From assembly GCA_900539505.1 (NCBI GenBank), contig UQCL01000066.1, positions 1 to 10,597 on the forward strand: a stretch of DNA of 10,597 bases. Direction: 5' to 3'. The first letter of the stretch is position 1. Each line of letters opens with the position of its first letter. The DNA is from an uncultured Campylobacter sp. GTDB taxonomy: Bacteria > Campylobacterota > Campylobacteria > Campylobacterales > Campylobacteraceae. Positions 1 through 5,700 of the stretch are shown here, piece by piece. The notes beneath the pieces were generated by a model. The model made no database searches, had not been told where the DNA came from, and saw only the letters and a program-made list of their open reading frames with translations. Position numbers and translations under genes: made by a program.

Positions 1-41
1 CAGCGTAGTCTCGTGGGCTCGGAGATGTGTATAAGAGACAG
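1..41 (+). other. Nextera (Tn5) read-2 adapter plus partial i7 index; not genomic
   Basis: Bases 8-41 match the Illumina Nextera read-2 transposase adapter, ending in the 19-bp Tn5 mosaic end AGATGTGTATAAGAGACAG at 23-41. Bases 1-7 (CAGCGTA) are seven of the eight bases of an i7 index. The whole block is the exact reverse complement of 10547-10587. It is library-construction sequence that was left in the assembly, and genomic sequence starts at about base 42. It should be masked, and it should not be read as a terminal inverted repeat of a mobile element. Confidence 0.98.
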
Positions 42-52
42 GTATAGGTGCG

Positions 53-211
53 ATGATAATTAGCTTTGATTGCAGGCACAGTATGCGGCAAAGAATAAAT
101 TGGTTTATAAGAATAGCGCTAATTCTTTGGATTTTATTAATTTTTGCCGCCGATGCATACGATATGACAATCGGCGAAAGTATAACTGATATATTGTGTA
201 TTTTGTTTTAG
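53..211 (+). CDS. Small membrane ORF, probably the N-terminal half of a frameshifted gene
   Basis: This 52-residue ORF starts at ATG 53-55 and ends at TAG 209-211. The same frame stays open upstream to the adapter edge, so the true start may lie outside the contig. Residues about 16-32 (WFIRIALILWILLIF) form a clear transmembrane helix, and residues 44-52 are the beginning of a second hydrophobic stretch. The frame runs into a T-rich tract (TTTTGTTTTA, 201-210). Adding one T there would join it directly to the ORF at 196-471, giving one protein with two membrane helices and a cytoplasmic or periplasmic helical tail. I do not recognise the family. The sequence lies close to the contig edge, where read depth is often low, so a base error is as plausible as a real mutation. 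Confidence 0.4.
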   Translation: MIISFDCRHSMRQRINWFIRIALILWILLIFAADAYDMTIGESITDILCILF

Positions 212-471
212 CCGCATCAGGAATTTTCGGAGCAAAGGCTATTATGCACCTATGCAACGGCAGCCTCGGCTTTTTCGGTCTTCACGATCAGCTTGTGCTT
301 TATAAAGAAAACGCTGAGGTCGAGATACTAAATATCTTGATGGCAAATAAAGAGGAGTATGTGCAGCTGCGTGATTATTTTATGCAAACGATGCAAAAAG
401 ATATAAGCAATCTTCAACGCACGATGTCGATTTTCAACGAAAAGATAGAATTTAGAAAATTTAAATTTTAA
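196..471 (+). CDS. Unknown protein with hydrophobic N-terminus and charged helical tail; probable C-terminal part of a split gene
   Basis: The ORF opens with GTG at 196 and overlaps the ORF at 53-211 by 16 bases in the next frame. Residues 1-30 (starting MYFVLAASGIFGAKAI) are hydrophobic. The rest is charged and looks alpha-helical (for example NILMANKEEYVQLRDYF and FMQTMQKDISNLQR), which would suit a short coiled coil. The GTG has no convincing ribosome binding site. The internal ATG at 244 does have one (AAAGG at 234-238), giving a 75-residue soluble product as an alternative. The simplest reading is that this is the C-terminal portion of a two-helix membrane protein whose N-terminus lies at 53-211. 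An AAGGAG immediately overlaps the stop codon and would serve the next ORF. I do not recognise the family and assign no function. Confidence 0.5.
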   Translation: MYFVLAASGIFGAKAIMHLCNGSLGFFGLHDQLVLYKENAEVEILNILMANKEEYVQLRDYFMQTMQKDISNLQRTMSIFNEKIEFRKFKF

Positions 472-482
472 AGGAGCATGTT

Positions 483-533
483 ATGGAGCAAATTGAGAAG
501 GCAAGGAAAATTTTAGCCATTGCGGCTAGATAA
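483..533 (+). CDS. Tiny 16-residue ORF with strong ribosome binding site
   Basis: The peptide MEQIEKARKILAIAAR begins at ATG 483, six bases after a perfect AAGGAG (471-476) that overlaps the upstream stop codon, and it ends at TAA 531-533. It is short and amphipathic. A Shine-Dalgarno of this quality usually marks a real start, so this may be a small peptide, or the surviving start of a gene whose remainder has been lost. A second ATG at 478 would give only 12 residues. No homology is claimed. Confidence 0.3.
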   Translation: MEQIEKARKILAIAAR

Positions 534-548
534 CAGAATTTCATGCAT

Positions 549-587
549 CAAATTCCATTCCACGATATTGCGCGGAAATGGAATTTG
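549..587. repeat. 11-bp perfect inverted repeat in a convergent intergenic region
   Basis: CAAATTCCATT at 549-559 pairs exactly with AATGGAATTTG at 577-587 across a 17-base loop. It lies between a rightward ORF ending at 533 and the leftward lipoprotein gene ending at 650. Neither strand shows a U-run straight after the stem, so it is not a canonical intrinsic terminator. It could still protect or stop transcripts from either side. Confidence 0.5.
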
Positions 588-610
588 GAAGCAGCTCATT
601 CGTAGCGAGT

Positions 611-636
611 AAATTTAAAATAGAATTTTAAAATTT
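611..636. terminator. AT-only imperfect hairpin at a convergent gene junction, possible weak terminator
   Basis: AAATTTAAAAT (611-621) and ATTTTAAAATTT (625-636) can form a hairpin with a 3-base loop and one bulged base. It lies 13 bases past the stop codon of the leftward lipoprotein gene. It has no GC core, so its terminator strength is uncertain. It contains the palindrome AATTTTAAAATT (624-635), which occurs again at the other convergent junction at 7530-7541. Confidence 0.3.
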
Positions 637-649
637 AAATCCCAAAGCC

Positions 650-1087
650 TTAGCCGTTGTAGCCTAAGCGGCGCATATTTGCGCACGCATCCTTGTAGCC
701 GTAATAGCACGAGATGCGGTATAGATCAATGGCGTTGAATTTATTCTGCTCCACGCCCTCACCTTTTTCAAACATCGCTGCGAGCTTCTGGCAAGCAGGA
801 AAGTTTTGAGAGAGCGTGCATGCGGCGTTGTAGGCGTTGGCGGCAGAAGCATAGTCGTGCTTGGAATACATAGAATCCGCAAAATTTAGACACATTGCGC
901 CATTGCCGTTTTTGCACGCATCGCTTTGCACGACGCCGCCTTGTAGGTTCATCGCACGGATACCGTCTTGAACGTCGGCGAAAGAATATTTGCCGCTCTT
1001 TGGCGCATCGACTGCGCTCTTTGGCGCGTTGCTAACGCAGCCTGCTAAAAATACCCCGGCGGCGACCAAAGCTAGAATTTTTTTCAT
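650..1087 (-). CDS. Cys-rich Sel1-repeat lipoprotein
   Basis: This is a 145-residue exported lipoprotein. The start is the ATG at 1087, preceded by AAGGAG at 1094-1099; the same frame is open further upstream but overlaps the neighbouring gene and has no signal peptide. Residues 1-16 are a lipoprotein signal (MKKILALVAAGVFLAG) with lipobox LAGC and the lipid-attachment Cys at 17. The mature protein has six Cys in three pairs (58/66, 90/99, 127/135), and residues about 80-138 match the Sel1-like/Hcp pattern (ACQKLAAMFEKGEGV, then DLYRISCYYGYKDAC). This resembles the Helicobacter cysteine-rich proteins, in which each helical repeat carries a disulfide. That implies an oxidised periplasmic scaffold, but the partner is unknown. 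It is the last gene of the prfB operon: its ribosome binding site overlaps the stop codon of the gene before it. Membrane side (inner or outer) cannot be decided. Confidence 0.85.
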   Translation of the reverse strand: MKKILALVAAGVFLAGCVSNAPKSAVDAPKSGKYSFADVQDGIRAMNLQGGVVQSDACKNGNGAMCLNFADSMYSKHDYASAANAYNAACTLSQNFPACQKLAAMFEKGEGVEQNKFNAIDLYRISCYYGYKDACANMRRLGYNG

Positions 1088-1097
1088 ATTTTGCTCC

Positions 1098-1433
1098 TTA
1101 ATTTTTTGAAATTTGGCGACCCAAAACGTAATAGGTCTCTTTGCCCGCGACTTTTTGTAGCTTGAGCTTAAATTTTTCCGACCAAGCGCTGATGATCTCC
1201 TCCGCAGCGGTCTTGCGCTCCTCATTTGTAGCGTCATTTTTGATCTTAAAATACGGGTTTGAATTCGACATCGCCACGTGCGCACCGTAAATTTTAAGCT
1301 TATCGTTCAGCCCCACGATGCGATCAAGCTCATTATCCTCAAAATCACACTTCGATAAAATTCCTCGCAGCTGCGCGACCGTCGCGTCGTTTACGCTATA
1401 TCCTAGCGCTAGCAAAATTCCATCTTCACTCAT
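1098..1433 (-). CDS. Conserved-looking small protein of unknown function, between prfB and a lipoprotein gene
   Basis: This 111-residue soluble protein is rich in charged residues and has no signal peptide or membrane helix. Two ATGs are available, at 1439 and 1433. The AAAGGA overlaps the first and stands five bases from the second, so translation should begin at 1433 with MSEDGILLALGYSVND. The first third suggests a small helical segment (VAQLRGILSKCDFEDNELD). The middle and end look like alternating strands and helices (KLKIYGAHVAMSNSN; KTAAEEIISAWSEKF; ETYYVLGRQISKN). It has one Cys, at residue 29. I do not recognise the family. It lies 19 bases after prfB and 10 bases before the lipoprotein gene, so all three are probably cotranscribed. 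No function is inferred from this placement. Confidence 0.75.
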   Translation of the reverse strand: MSEDGILLALGYSVNDATVAQLRGILSKCDFEDNELDRIVGLNDKLKIYGAHVAMSNSNPYFKIKNDATNEERKTAAEEIISAWSEKFKLKLQKVAGKETYYVLGRQISKN

Positions 1434-1452
1434 TCTCATCCTTTCAAAAAAT

Positions 1453-2550
1453 TTATTTGTTCGCTTGTGAAATCAAAACGCCTTCGATTATGCTTTTTAT
1501 ATCGCCGTCTAAGATCGCGTCGGTCTGGCTATACGCCTCGCCGCTGCGGTTATCCTTGACCTGCTGATATGGGAAAAGTACGTAGGAGCGGATCTGATGC
1601 CCCCAGCCGATCTCGCTTTTAGGCGTATTATCGTCCTTTTCGCGCTGTTTCATCAGCTCAAGCTCGTAAAGGCGCGACTTTAACACCTTCATCGCCGTTT
1701 CTTTGTTTTTGTGCTGGCTTCTGTCGTTTTGGCAGTTTACTACGATGCCCGTTGGGATGTGCGTGATACGTACGGCGCTTTCGGTTTTATTGATATGTTG
1801 CCCGCCTGCGCCGCTTGCGCGAAACACATCGACGCGGATATCCTTCTCTTCGATATTTATCTCGATATCGTCATTTAGCTCGGGGCTTACCATCACGCTT
1901 GAAAAGCTCGTATGTCTGCGCCCCGCACTATCGAATGGGCTTACGCGCACCAGGCGATGGATGCCGTTTTCGGCTTTCAAATATCCGTAGGCGTTCTCGC
2001 CGCGCACGATGAAGCTAACATCCTTAAGACCCGCTTCCTCGCCCTCTTGGAAGTCCAGAACCTCGATCTTAAAGCCCTCTCGCTCGCAAAAGCGCAGATA
2101 CATTCGGTATAGCATACTCGCCCAGTCGTTGCTCTCCGTACCGCCCGCGCCCGGATGAATGCTGACGATAGCGTTTTTATCGTCGTTTTCGCCGCTAAGC
2201 ATCATAGAAATTTCTAAATTTATGATCTTGCCCTCTAGTTCGTCCGCCTCGGCAAAAAGCGAGTTTATCGTCTCCTCGTCGTTTTCCGAGTTTGCCAGCT
2301 CATATAGAGCCTTTGCGTCGTCTACGGCGTTTTTGGCGTTTAGAAATTTATTTAAGACATTTGAAATTTTAGTTTTTTCCTTACCGATGGCGCCTGCTTT
2401 TGCGATGTCCTGCCAGAGATTTTGATCGTTTTCAAGCTCCTCGATCTCTTTTAGGCGCGCTTTAATGTTCTCCGGTTTTACGACGCCTGCAATATTTTCG
2501 ACTTTAGTATTTAGGGTTTTTAAAAGTTCCGTGTATTCGTAATTATCCAA
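1453..2550 (-). CDS. prfB: Peptide chain release factor 2 (RF2)
   Basis: RF2 recognises UGA and UAA in the ribosomal A site and triggers hydrolysis of peptidyl-tRNA. The 365-residue length equals that of E. coli RF2. The SPF anticodon-like tripeptide that distinguishes RF2 from RF1 is at residues 204-206 (RVSPFDSAGRRHTSF). The catalytic GGQ loop is at 249-251 (SGAGGQHINKTESAVR), with Q251 the residue that is normally methylated by PrmC. The start codon is TTG at 2550, nine bases after an AAGG; no ATG suits the family's N-terminus. The first 50 codons align with the whole E. coli N-terminal region without a break, so the autoregulatory +1 frameshift at an in-frame UGA is absent. A probable promoter (TGTTATAAT) lies 31-39 bases upstream. 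Two small genes follow in the same operon. Confidence 0.98.
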   Translation of the reverse strand: MDNYEYTELLKTLNTKVENIAGVVKPENIKARLKEIEELENDQNLWQDIAKAGAIGKEKTKISNVLNKFLNAKNAVDDAKALYELANSENDEETINSLFAEADELEGKIINLEISMMLSGENDDKNAIVSIHPGAGGTESNDWASMLYRMYLRFCEREGFKIEVLDFQEGEEAGLKDVSFIVRGENAYGYLKAENGIHRLVRVSPFDSAGRRHTSFSSVMVSPELNDDIEINIEEKDIRVDVFRASGAGGQHINKTESAVRITHIPTGIVVNCQNDRSQHKNKETAMKVLKSRLYELELMKQREKDDNTPKSEIGWGHQIRSYVLFPYQQVKDNRSGEAYSQTDAILDGDIKSIIEGVLISQANK

Positions 2551-2580
2551 AATTTAAGACCTTTTTATGCTTTTGGCGTG

Positions 2581-2589
2581 ATTATAACA
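2581..2589 (-). promoter_or_regulatory. Extended -10 promoter for prfB
   Basis: On the minus strand 2589-2581 reads TGTTATAAT, a perfect TATAAT with the TG of an extended -10. The expected transcript start is near 2574, giving a leader of about 24 bases before the TTG start of prfB. No good -35 box is visible, as is normal for the housekeeping sigma factor of Campylobacter and Helicobacter. Confidence 0.65.
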
Positions 2590-2608
2590 TATTTTGGATT
2601 AAGGTTGT

Positions 2609-2833
2609 TTATAAAATTTTATTTAAAGCGGGCATTATGAAGCATTTGTCTATTAGAGATATCAAAACCTGTTTGATATTGCCGTGATTAATCAGTTTAA
2701 GCTCCGTCGAGAGATCGGGCAAGGGGTCGTTTAGTAGCAGTTTTAGCTTTGCTTCTTCTAGCTTCAACTTTTTGCAATCGGTTTTTTTGTCTTCAAGCAT
2801 AGACACCACTAGTCTTAGCTTTTCTTTTGTCAT
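2609..2833 (-). CDS. Small charged protein of unknown function, third gene of a YqjD/YqjE-like operon
   Basis: This is a 74-residue protein starting with MTKEKLRLVVSMLEDKK. The ATG at 2833 overlaps the TGA of the upstream gene in an ATGA junction, which favours it over the GTG at 2845. The first 40 residues are a strongly charged, probably coiled-coil helix (DKKTDCKKLKLEEAKLKLLL). The last 25 (NIKQVLISLIDKCFIMPALN) are amphipathic but do not form a clear membrane helix. In E. coli the yqjD-yqjE pair is followed by a small gene, yqjK, with a similar charged N-terminal helix, so this may be a positional counterpart. I see no sequence match strong enough to say so. It is tightly coupled to the membrane protein before it and ends 58 bases before prfB, so it probably acts with the other two proteins of this operon. 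Confidence 0.7.
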   Translation of the reverse strand: MTKEKLRLVVSMLEDKKTDCKKLKLEEAKLKLLLNDPLPDLSTELKLINHGNIKQVLISLIDKCFIMPALNKIL

Positions 2834-3105
2834 TTCGCTTTGCACGAAAGCACCTTATATACGATAATAGAGCATAAAAAAGCTGCGATAGAGCAAGCAA
2901 AATACGCCCAAATTTCTCCGATAGTTTTTTCAAGAAGCGCGTGCAGTCCTAGCAAAAAGAAAACTAAGCCTATAATGCAAATCACGCCCGTAATTATATT
3001 TAGTAAAACCGAGTTGGCGCTCTTTAAAAAAGAGCGCCTAATATCGCTAGCTTGAGCGTCTACGAGCTCTACTACCGAAACTATAAATTCAGATATGCCG
3101 GCCAT
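2830..3105 (-). CDS. Two-helix inner-membrane protein, YqjE/phage-holin-like (DUF1469 type)
   Basis: This is a 91-residue protein. The ATG at 3105 shares a base with the upstream stop codon (TAATG), which indicates translational coupling; an in-frame TTG at 3123 would add six residues but has no better binding site. Residues 1-30 are an amphipathic helix (FIVSVVELVDAQASDIRR). Two transmembrane helices follow at about 33-56 (LNIITGVICIIGLVFFLLGL) and 65-85 (IWAYFACSIAAFLCSIIVY), and the tail is short and basic. This is the architecture of YqjE-like proteins of the holin III superfamily, which sit next to DUF883 proteins in many proteobacteria. The assignment rests on architecture and on the DUF883-like neighbour, not on a distinctive motif. 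The function is unknown; a membrane-associated scaffold acting with its partner is the likely reading. Confidence 0.6.
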   Translation of the reverse strand: MAGISEFIVSVVELVDAQASDIRRSFLKSANSVLLNIITGVICIIGLVFFLLGLHALLEKTIGEIWAYFACSIAAFLCSIIVYKVLSCKAK

Positions 3106-3404
3106 TATTTTTTCAGCAACCAAGCGAGCAAAAATCCGACGCCCGCAGCGATAGCGACGCTTTTTATCGGATCTTGTTTTATCGTGTCATTTACGCTTTC
3201 TATGCCGTCTTTGCCTTTAAGCCTTAGATCATCTATATATTTTTTGATCTCATTGCTGTTTAGCTGCTCTAGAATTTTATCCTTAGCAGACTCTGCACGC
3301 TCTGCACCTATGTTTTTAATGGACTTCATAATCTCTTTAAAATCCGCTTTCAAAGAGTCGATATCTTTTTTCAAAGACTCCAAATTTGTCTCTTGAGTAG
3401 CCAT
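3105..3404 (-). CDS. YqjD/ElaB-like (DUF883) membrane-anchored protein
   Basis: This is a 99-residue protein. Residues 5-75 are long charged helices (LESLKKDIDSLKADFKEIMK) suited to a coiled coil, and residues 78-99 (DPIKSVAIAAGVGFLLAWLL, then KK) are a Gly/Ala-rich C-terminal membrane anchor. The order helix, D/N-P, glycine-zipper helix, basic end is the hallmark of the DUF883 family. E. coli YqjD, ElaB and YgaM of this family are tail-anchored in the inner membrane, and YqjD binds ribosomes in stationary phase. Whether this homologue binds ribosomes is inference. The start is firm: ATG at 3404 with AAAAGGAG just upstream. It is the first gene of a three-gene operon with overlapping starts. 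Its promoter should lie in 3405-3480, where a TAAAAT on the minus strand (3450-3455) is a weak candidate. Confidence 0.75.
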   Translation of the reverse strand: MATQETNLESLKKDIDSLKADFKEIMKSIKNIGAERAESAKDKILEQLNSNEIKKYIDDLRLKGKDGIESVNDTIKQDPIKSVAIAAGVGFLLAWLLKK

Positions 3405-3430
3405 TTTCGCTCCTTTTGAAGTTTATTTTA

Positions 3431-3442
3431 GAGCTAAAGCTC
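3431..3442. repeat. Short palindrome in the leader of the YqjD-like operon
   Basis: GAGCT (3431-3435) and AGCTC (3438-3442) are inverted across two bases, 27 bases upstream of the ATG at 3404. It could be an operator half or a small hairpin in the leader, but arms this short often arise by chance. Confidence 0.2.
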
Positions 3443-3523
3443 GTGGTAGATTTTAGTACTTATTGATTAACGCTCGCTAAATGGACTGCCCTTTCGCGCT
3501 TAATTTATACCTTTAATATTTTT

Positions 3524-3532
3524 TGATATAAT
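3524..3532 (+). promoter_or_regulatory. Extended -10 promoter of the panC-rimO-tilS operon
   Basis: TGATATAAT is a perfect TATAAT (3527-3532) with the TG of an extended -10. It is preceded by AT-rich T-tracts (TTTAATATTTTTTGA), as is typical of Campylobacter housekeeping promoters, and has no clear -35. A transcript start near 3539 gives a leader of about 30 bases to the panC ATG at 3570. The remainder of 3405-3569 holds the divergent promoter of the leftward operon, and no riboswitch-like structure was recognised. Confidence 0.7.
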
Positions 3533-3569
3533 TGCCAGCCTTAATATTTTATATTGAAAAGAGAGAACA

Positions 3570-4391
3570 ATGCAAATTATTAGAAGCGTAGAGGAGCTAA
3601 AAAGCTTCAGAGCGGCGGCAAGCGGCAGCGTGGGTTTCGTGCCTACGATGGGAGCTTTGCACGCGGGGCATGCGAGCCTCATAAAAAGGGCGCGAAACGA
3701 AAACGACATCGTAATCGTCTCGGCATTCCTCAATCCGGCGCAGTTTTTGCCCGGCGAGGATCTAAACAGCTACCCAAAAAACGAAGCGGGCGATATTAAA
3801 ATTTGCGAGAGCCTCGATGTGAACGCGCTTTTTATCCCGACCGCGGATGAAATTTACAGCACGGAGGAGCCAGCGATCATAGCGCCTAAGCCGATAAGTG
3901 AAATTTTAGAAGGTAAAACGCGCCCCGGGCACTTCGACGGCGTACTTAAAGTGCTAAATAAGCTTTTTAATCTAACTCGTCCTAGCAACGTTTATATGGG
4001 CAAAAAGGACACACAGCAGCTTTTCATCGTGCAGAAGATGGTAAAGAGCTTTTTTATGCCTATAAATATCATCCCTTGTGAGATCGTGCGCGAAAGCGAT
4101 GGACTCGCGCTTAGCTCGCGCAATGCCTATTTGGACGAGGAGGGAAAGCTTATGGCGCTTAAGCTTTCGCGCTCCTTGCTAAATGCCAGCTCGCTTATTA
4201 AAAAAGGCGAGATCAGCCTAAATATAATCCGCGAAAAGATGCTTAGCGTGCTTGAGCCGCTGGCGGTCGATTACATAGCGTTCGTGGATTATAAATTTAA
4301 TGAAATTTCGCAGATCAAGTCGGGAGATACTATCATTTTAGTAGCCGCCAAGGTAGGCACGACCCGTCTGATCGATAATATCTGGCTGTAG
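3570..4391 (+). CDS. panC: Pantothenate synthetase (pantoate--beta-alanine ligase)
   Basis: PanC condenses pantoate and beta-alanine using ATP, by way of a pantoyl-adenylate, to give pantothenate (vitamin B5, the coenzyme A precursor) in the cytosol. The 273-residue length is normal. Visible signatures are the nucleotide-binding PTMGALHAGH with HxGH at 31-34, the VSAFLNPAQF strand at 50-59, RPGHFDGV at 118-125, the KMSKS-like GKKDTQQL at 144-151, and SDGLALSSRN at 176-185. GKKD replaces the more usual GEKD, and NPAQF the more usual NPTQF or NPMQF; both lie within the variation I know from Campylobacterota. The start is ATG 3570 with AAGAG six bases upstream. The stop codon TAG directly abuts the rimO ATG, and panC leads this operon from its own promoter. 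No panB or panD is nearby, although these genes often accompany panC. Confidence 0.97.
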   Translation: MQIIRSVEELKSFRAAASGSVGFVPTMGALHAGHASLIKRARNENDIVIVSAFLNPAQFLPGEDLNSYPKNEAGDIKICESLDVNALFIPTADEIYSTEEPAIIAPKPISEILEGKTRPGHFDGVLKVLNKLFNLTRPSNVYMGKKDTQQLFIVQKMVKSFFMPINIIPCEIVRESDGLALSSRNAYLDEEGKLMALKLSRSLLNASSLIKKGEISLNIIREKMLSVLEPLAVDYIAFVDYKFNEISQIKSGDTIILVAAKVGTTRLIDNIWL

Positions 4392-5699
4392 ATGGCGAAG
4401 CTTCATCTCGTCTCGCTGGGCTGCAATAAGAATTTGATCGACTCCGAGATCATGCTCGGACGCCTACAAAACTACGAGATCACGCCAGATGTCGCTTCTG
4501 CTGACGTCATCATCGTAAACACCTGCGGCTTTATAAACTCGGCAAAAGAGGAGAGTATCCGCGCGATCCTGGATATGCACGAAGTACGTAAAAAAGGCTC
4601 TTTGCTCGTGGTCACGGGCTGCCTCATGCAGCGCTACCGCGAGGAGCTGATGAAGGAGCTGCCCGAGGTTGATCTATTTACCGGCGTCGGAGACTACGAC
4701 AAGATCGATGAAATCATCCTAAAAAAGCAAAATTTATTTAGCCCGGACACCTACCTGCAAGCAAGCGAGGAGCGCGTGATAACGGGCTCAAACTACCACG
4801 CCTACATCAAAATTTCAGAAGGCTGTAATCAAAAATGCAGCTTCTGTGCGATCCCAACCTTCAAAGGTAAGCTAAAATCCCGCGCGCTCGAAAACATCGT
4901 AGATGAGGTGCAAAAGCTCGTAAAAAAGGGCTACTACGACTTTAGTTTCCTCTCGCAGGACAGCAGCTCGTATATGCGCGATCACGCTGTTAGCGACGGC
5001 CTCATCTCGCTAATTGGCGCGGTCGAAAAGATCGAGGGCGTCAAAACCGCGCGCATCCTTTATCTCTACCCGAGCACGACCTCAAACGCGCTAGTGGAGC
5101 GTATCATCGCCTCGCCGGTGTTTGTAAACTACTTTGATATGCCGATCCAGCACGCAAGCGATAAAATGCTAAAAATCATGAGGCGCGGAAGCGGCGCGGC
5201 GCGGATAAAAGAGCTTTTAAATTTGATGAAAAATGCGCCGGGTGCATTTTTGCGAACGGGCGTCATCGTCGGACACCCTGGCGAGGGCGAAGCAGAATTT
5301 GACGAGCTTTGCGCGTTTTTGCAGGAGTTTAAATTTGACCGCGTTTCGGCGTTTGCTTATTCGAAAGAGGAAGACACGCTCTCATACGAGATGGAGCAGG
5401 TGCCAGCCAAAATCATCTCAAAGCGCCTAAGCAAAATAGAAAAGATCACTCGAGCTGCGATCGAGGCTAGCTTCGCGCAGGAGCTAGGACAAAAATTTAT
5501 CGTATCGCTTGAGGGCGAAAGCAGCGAGGGTGAGATGTTTTACGCCGCGAAAAAAGCGCTCTGGGATAAGGACATCGACGGCGAAATTTTGATCAACGAA
5601 AGCGACGTGGAGCAGCTAGAAACCGGCGGTCGCTACTGGTGCGAGATCACGCAGGTAGCGGGCAGCCAGGCGCTAGGCAAGATCACGGCAAAGGCCTAA
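4392..5699 (+). CDS. rimO: Ribosomal protein uS12 methylthiotransferase
   Basis: RimO is a radical-SAM enzyme with two 4Fe-4S clusters that adds a methylthio group to a conserved Asp of ribosomal protein uS12. The 435 residues show the expected three parts. The UPF0004 N-terminal domain has cluster Cys 11 (SLGCNKN), 45 (NTCGF) and 77 (VTGCLMQRY). The radical-SAM domain has CNQKCSFC (145, 149, 152) followed by AIPTFKGKLKSR, typical of RimO rather than MiaB, as is SQDSSSY. A C-terminal TRAM domain spans about 366-435, with WDKDIDGEI. The start codon immediately follows the panC stop (TAGATG) and has no obvious ribosome binding site, so translation probably relies on coupling to panC. tilS follows after one base. 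A rimO-tilS neighbourhood near prfB is also what I recall in C. jejuni. Confidence 0.97.
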   Translation: MAKLHLVSLGCNKNLIDSEIMLGRLQNYEITPDVASADVIIVNTCGFINSAKEESIRAILDMHEVRKKGSLLVVTGCLMQRYREELMKELPEVDLFTGVGDYDKIDEIILKKQNLFSPDTYLQASEERVITGSNYHAYIKISEGCNQKCSFCAIPTFKGKLKSRALENIVDEVQKLVKKGYYDFSFLSQDSSSYMRDHAVSDGLISLIGAVEKIEGVKTARILYLYPSTTSNALVERIIASPVFVNYFDMPIQHASDKMLKIMRRGSGAARIKELLNLMKNAPGAFLRTGVIVGHPGEGEAEFDELCAFLQEFKFDRVSAFAYSKEEDTLSYEMEQVPAKIISKRLSKIEKITRAAIEASFAQELGQKFIVSLEGESSEGEMFYAAKKALWDKDIDGEILINESDVEQLETGGRYWCEITQVAGSQALGKITAKA

Positions 5700-5700
5700 A

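Noticed and set aside
549..587. Canonical intrinsic terminator
   Set aside because: The stem is perfect, but there is no U-run after it on either strand and the loop is long.
534..649. tRNA, small RNA, CRISPR or attachment site in the larger intergenic gaps
   Set aside because: I looked for cloverleaf arms, T-loop sequence, spaced direct repeats and flanking direct repeats in 534-649, 3405-3569 and 7341-7570, and saw none.
1088..1285. N-terminal extension of 66 residues on the Sel1 lipoprotein frame
   Set aside because: It overlaps the upstream gene, is Arg/Ser-rich like an out-of-frame reading, and would hide a clear lipoprotein signal peptide that has its own ribosome binding site.
1703..2425. 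Several plus-strand open frames opposite prfB
   Set aside because: They are antisense to a well-supported release factor gene and have no ribosome binding sites or recognisable domains.
3500..3733. 77-residue minus-strand ORF over the panC start
   Set aside because: It is antisense to panC and its promoter, and there is no protein signal beyond chance.
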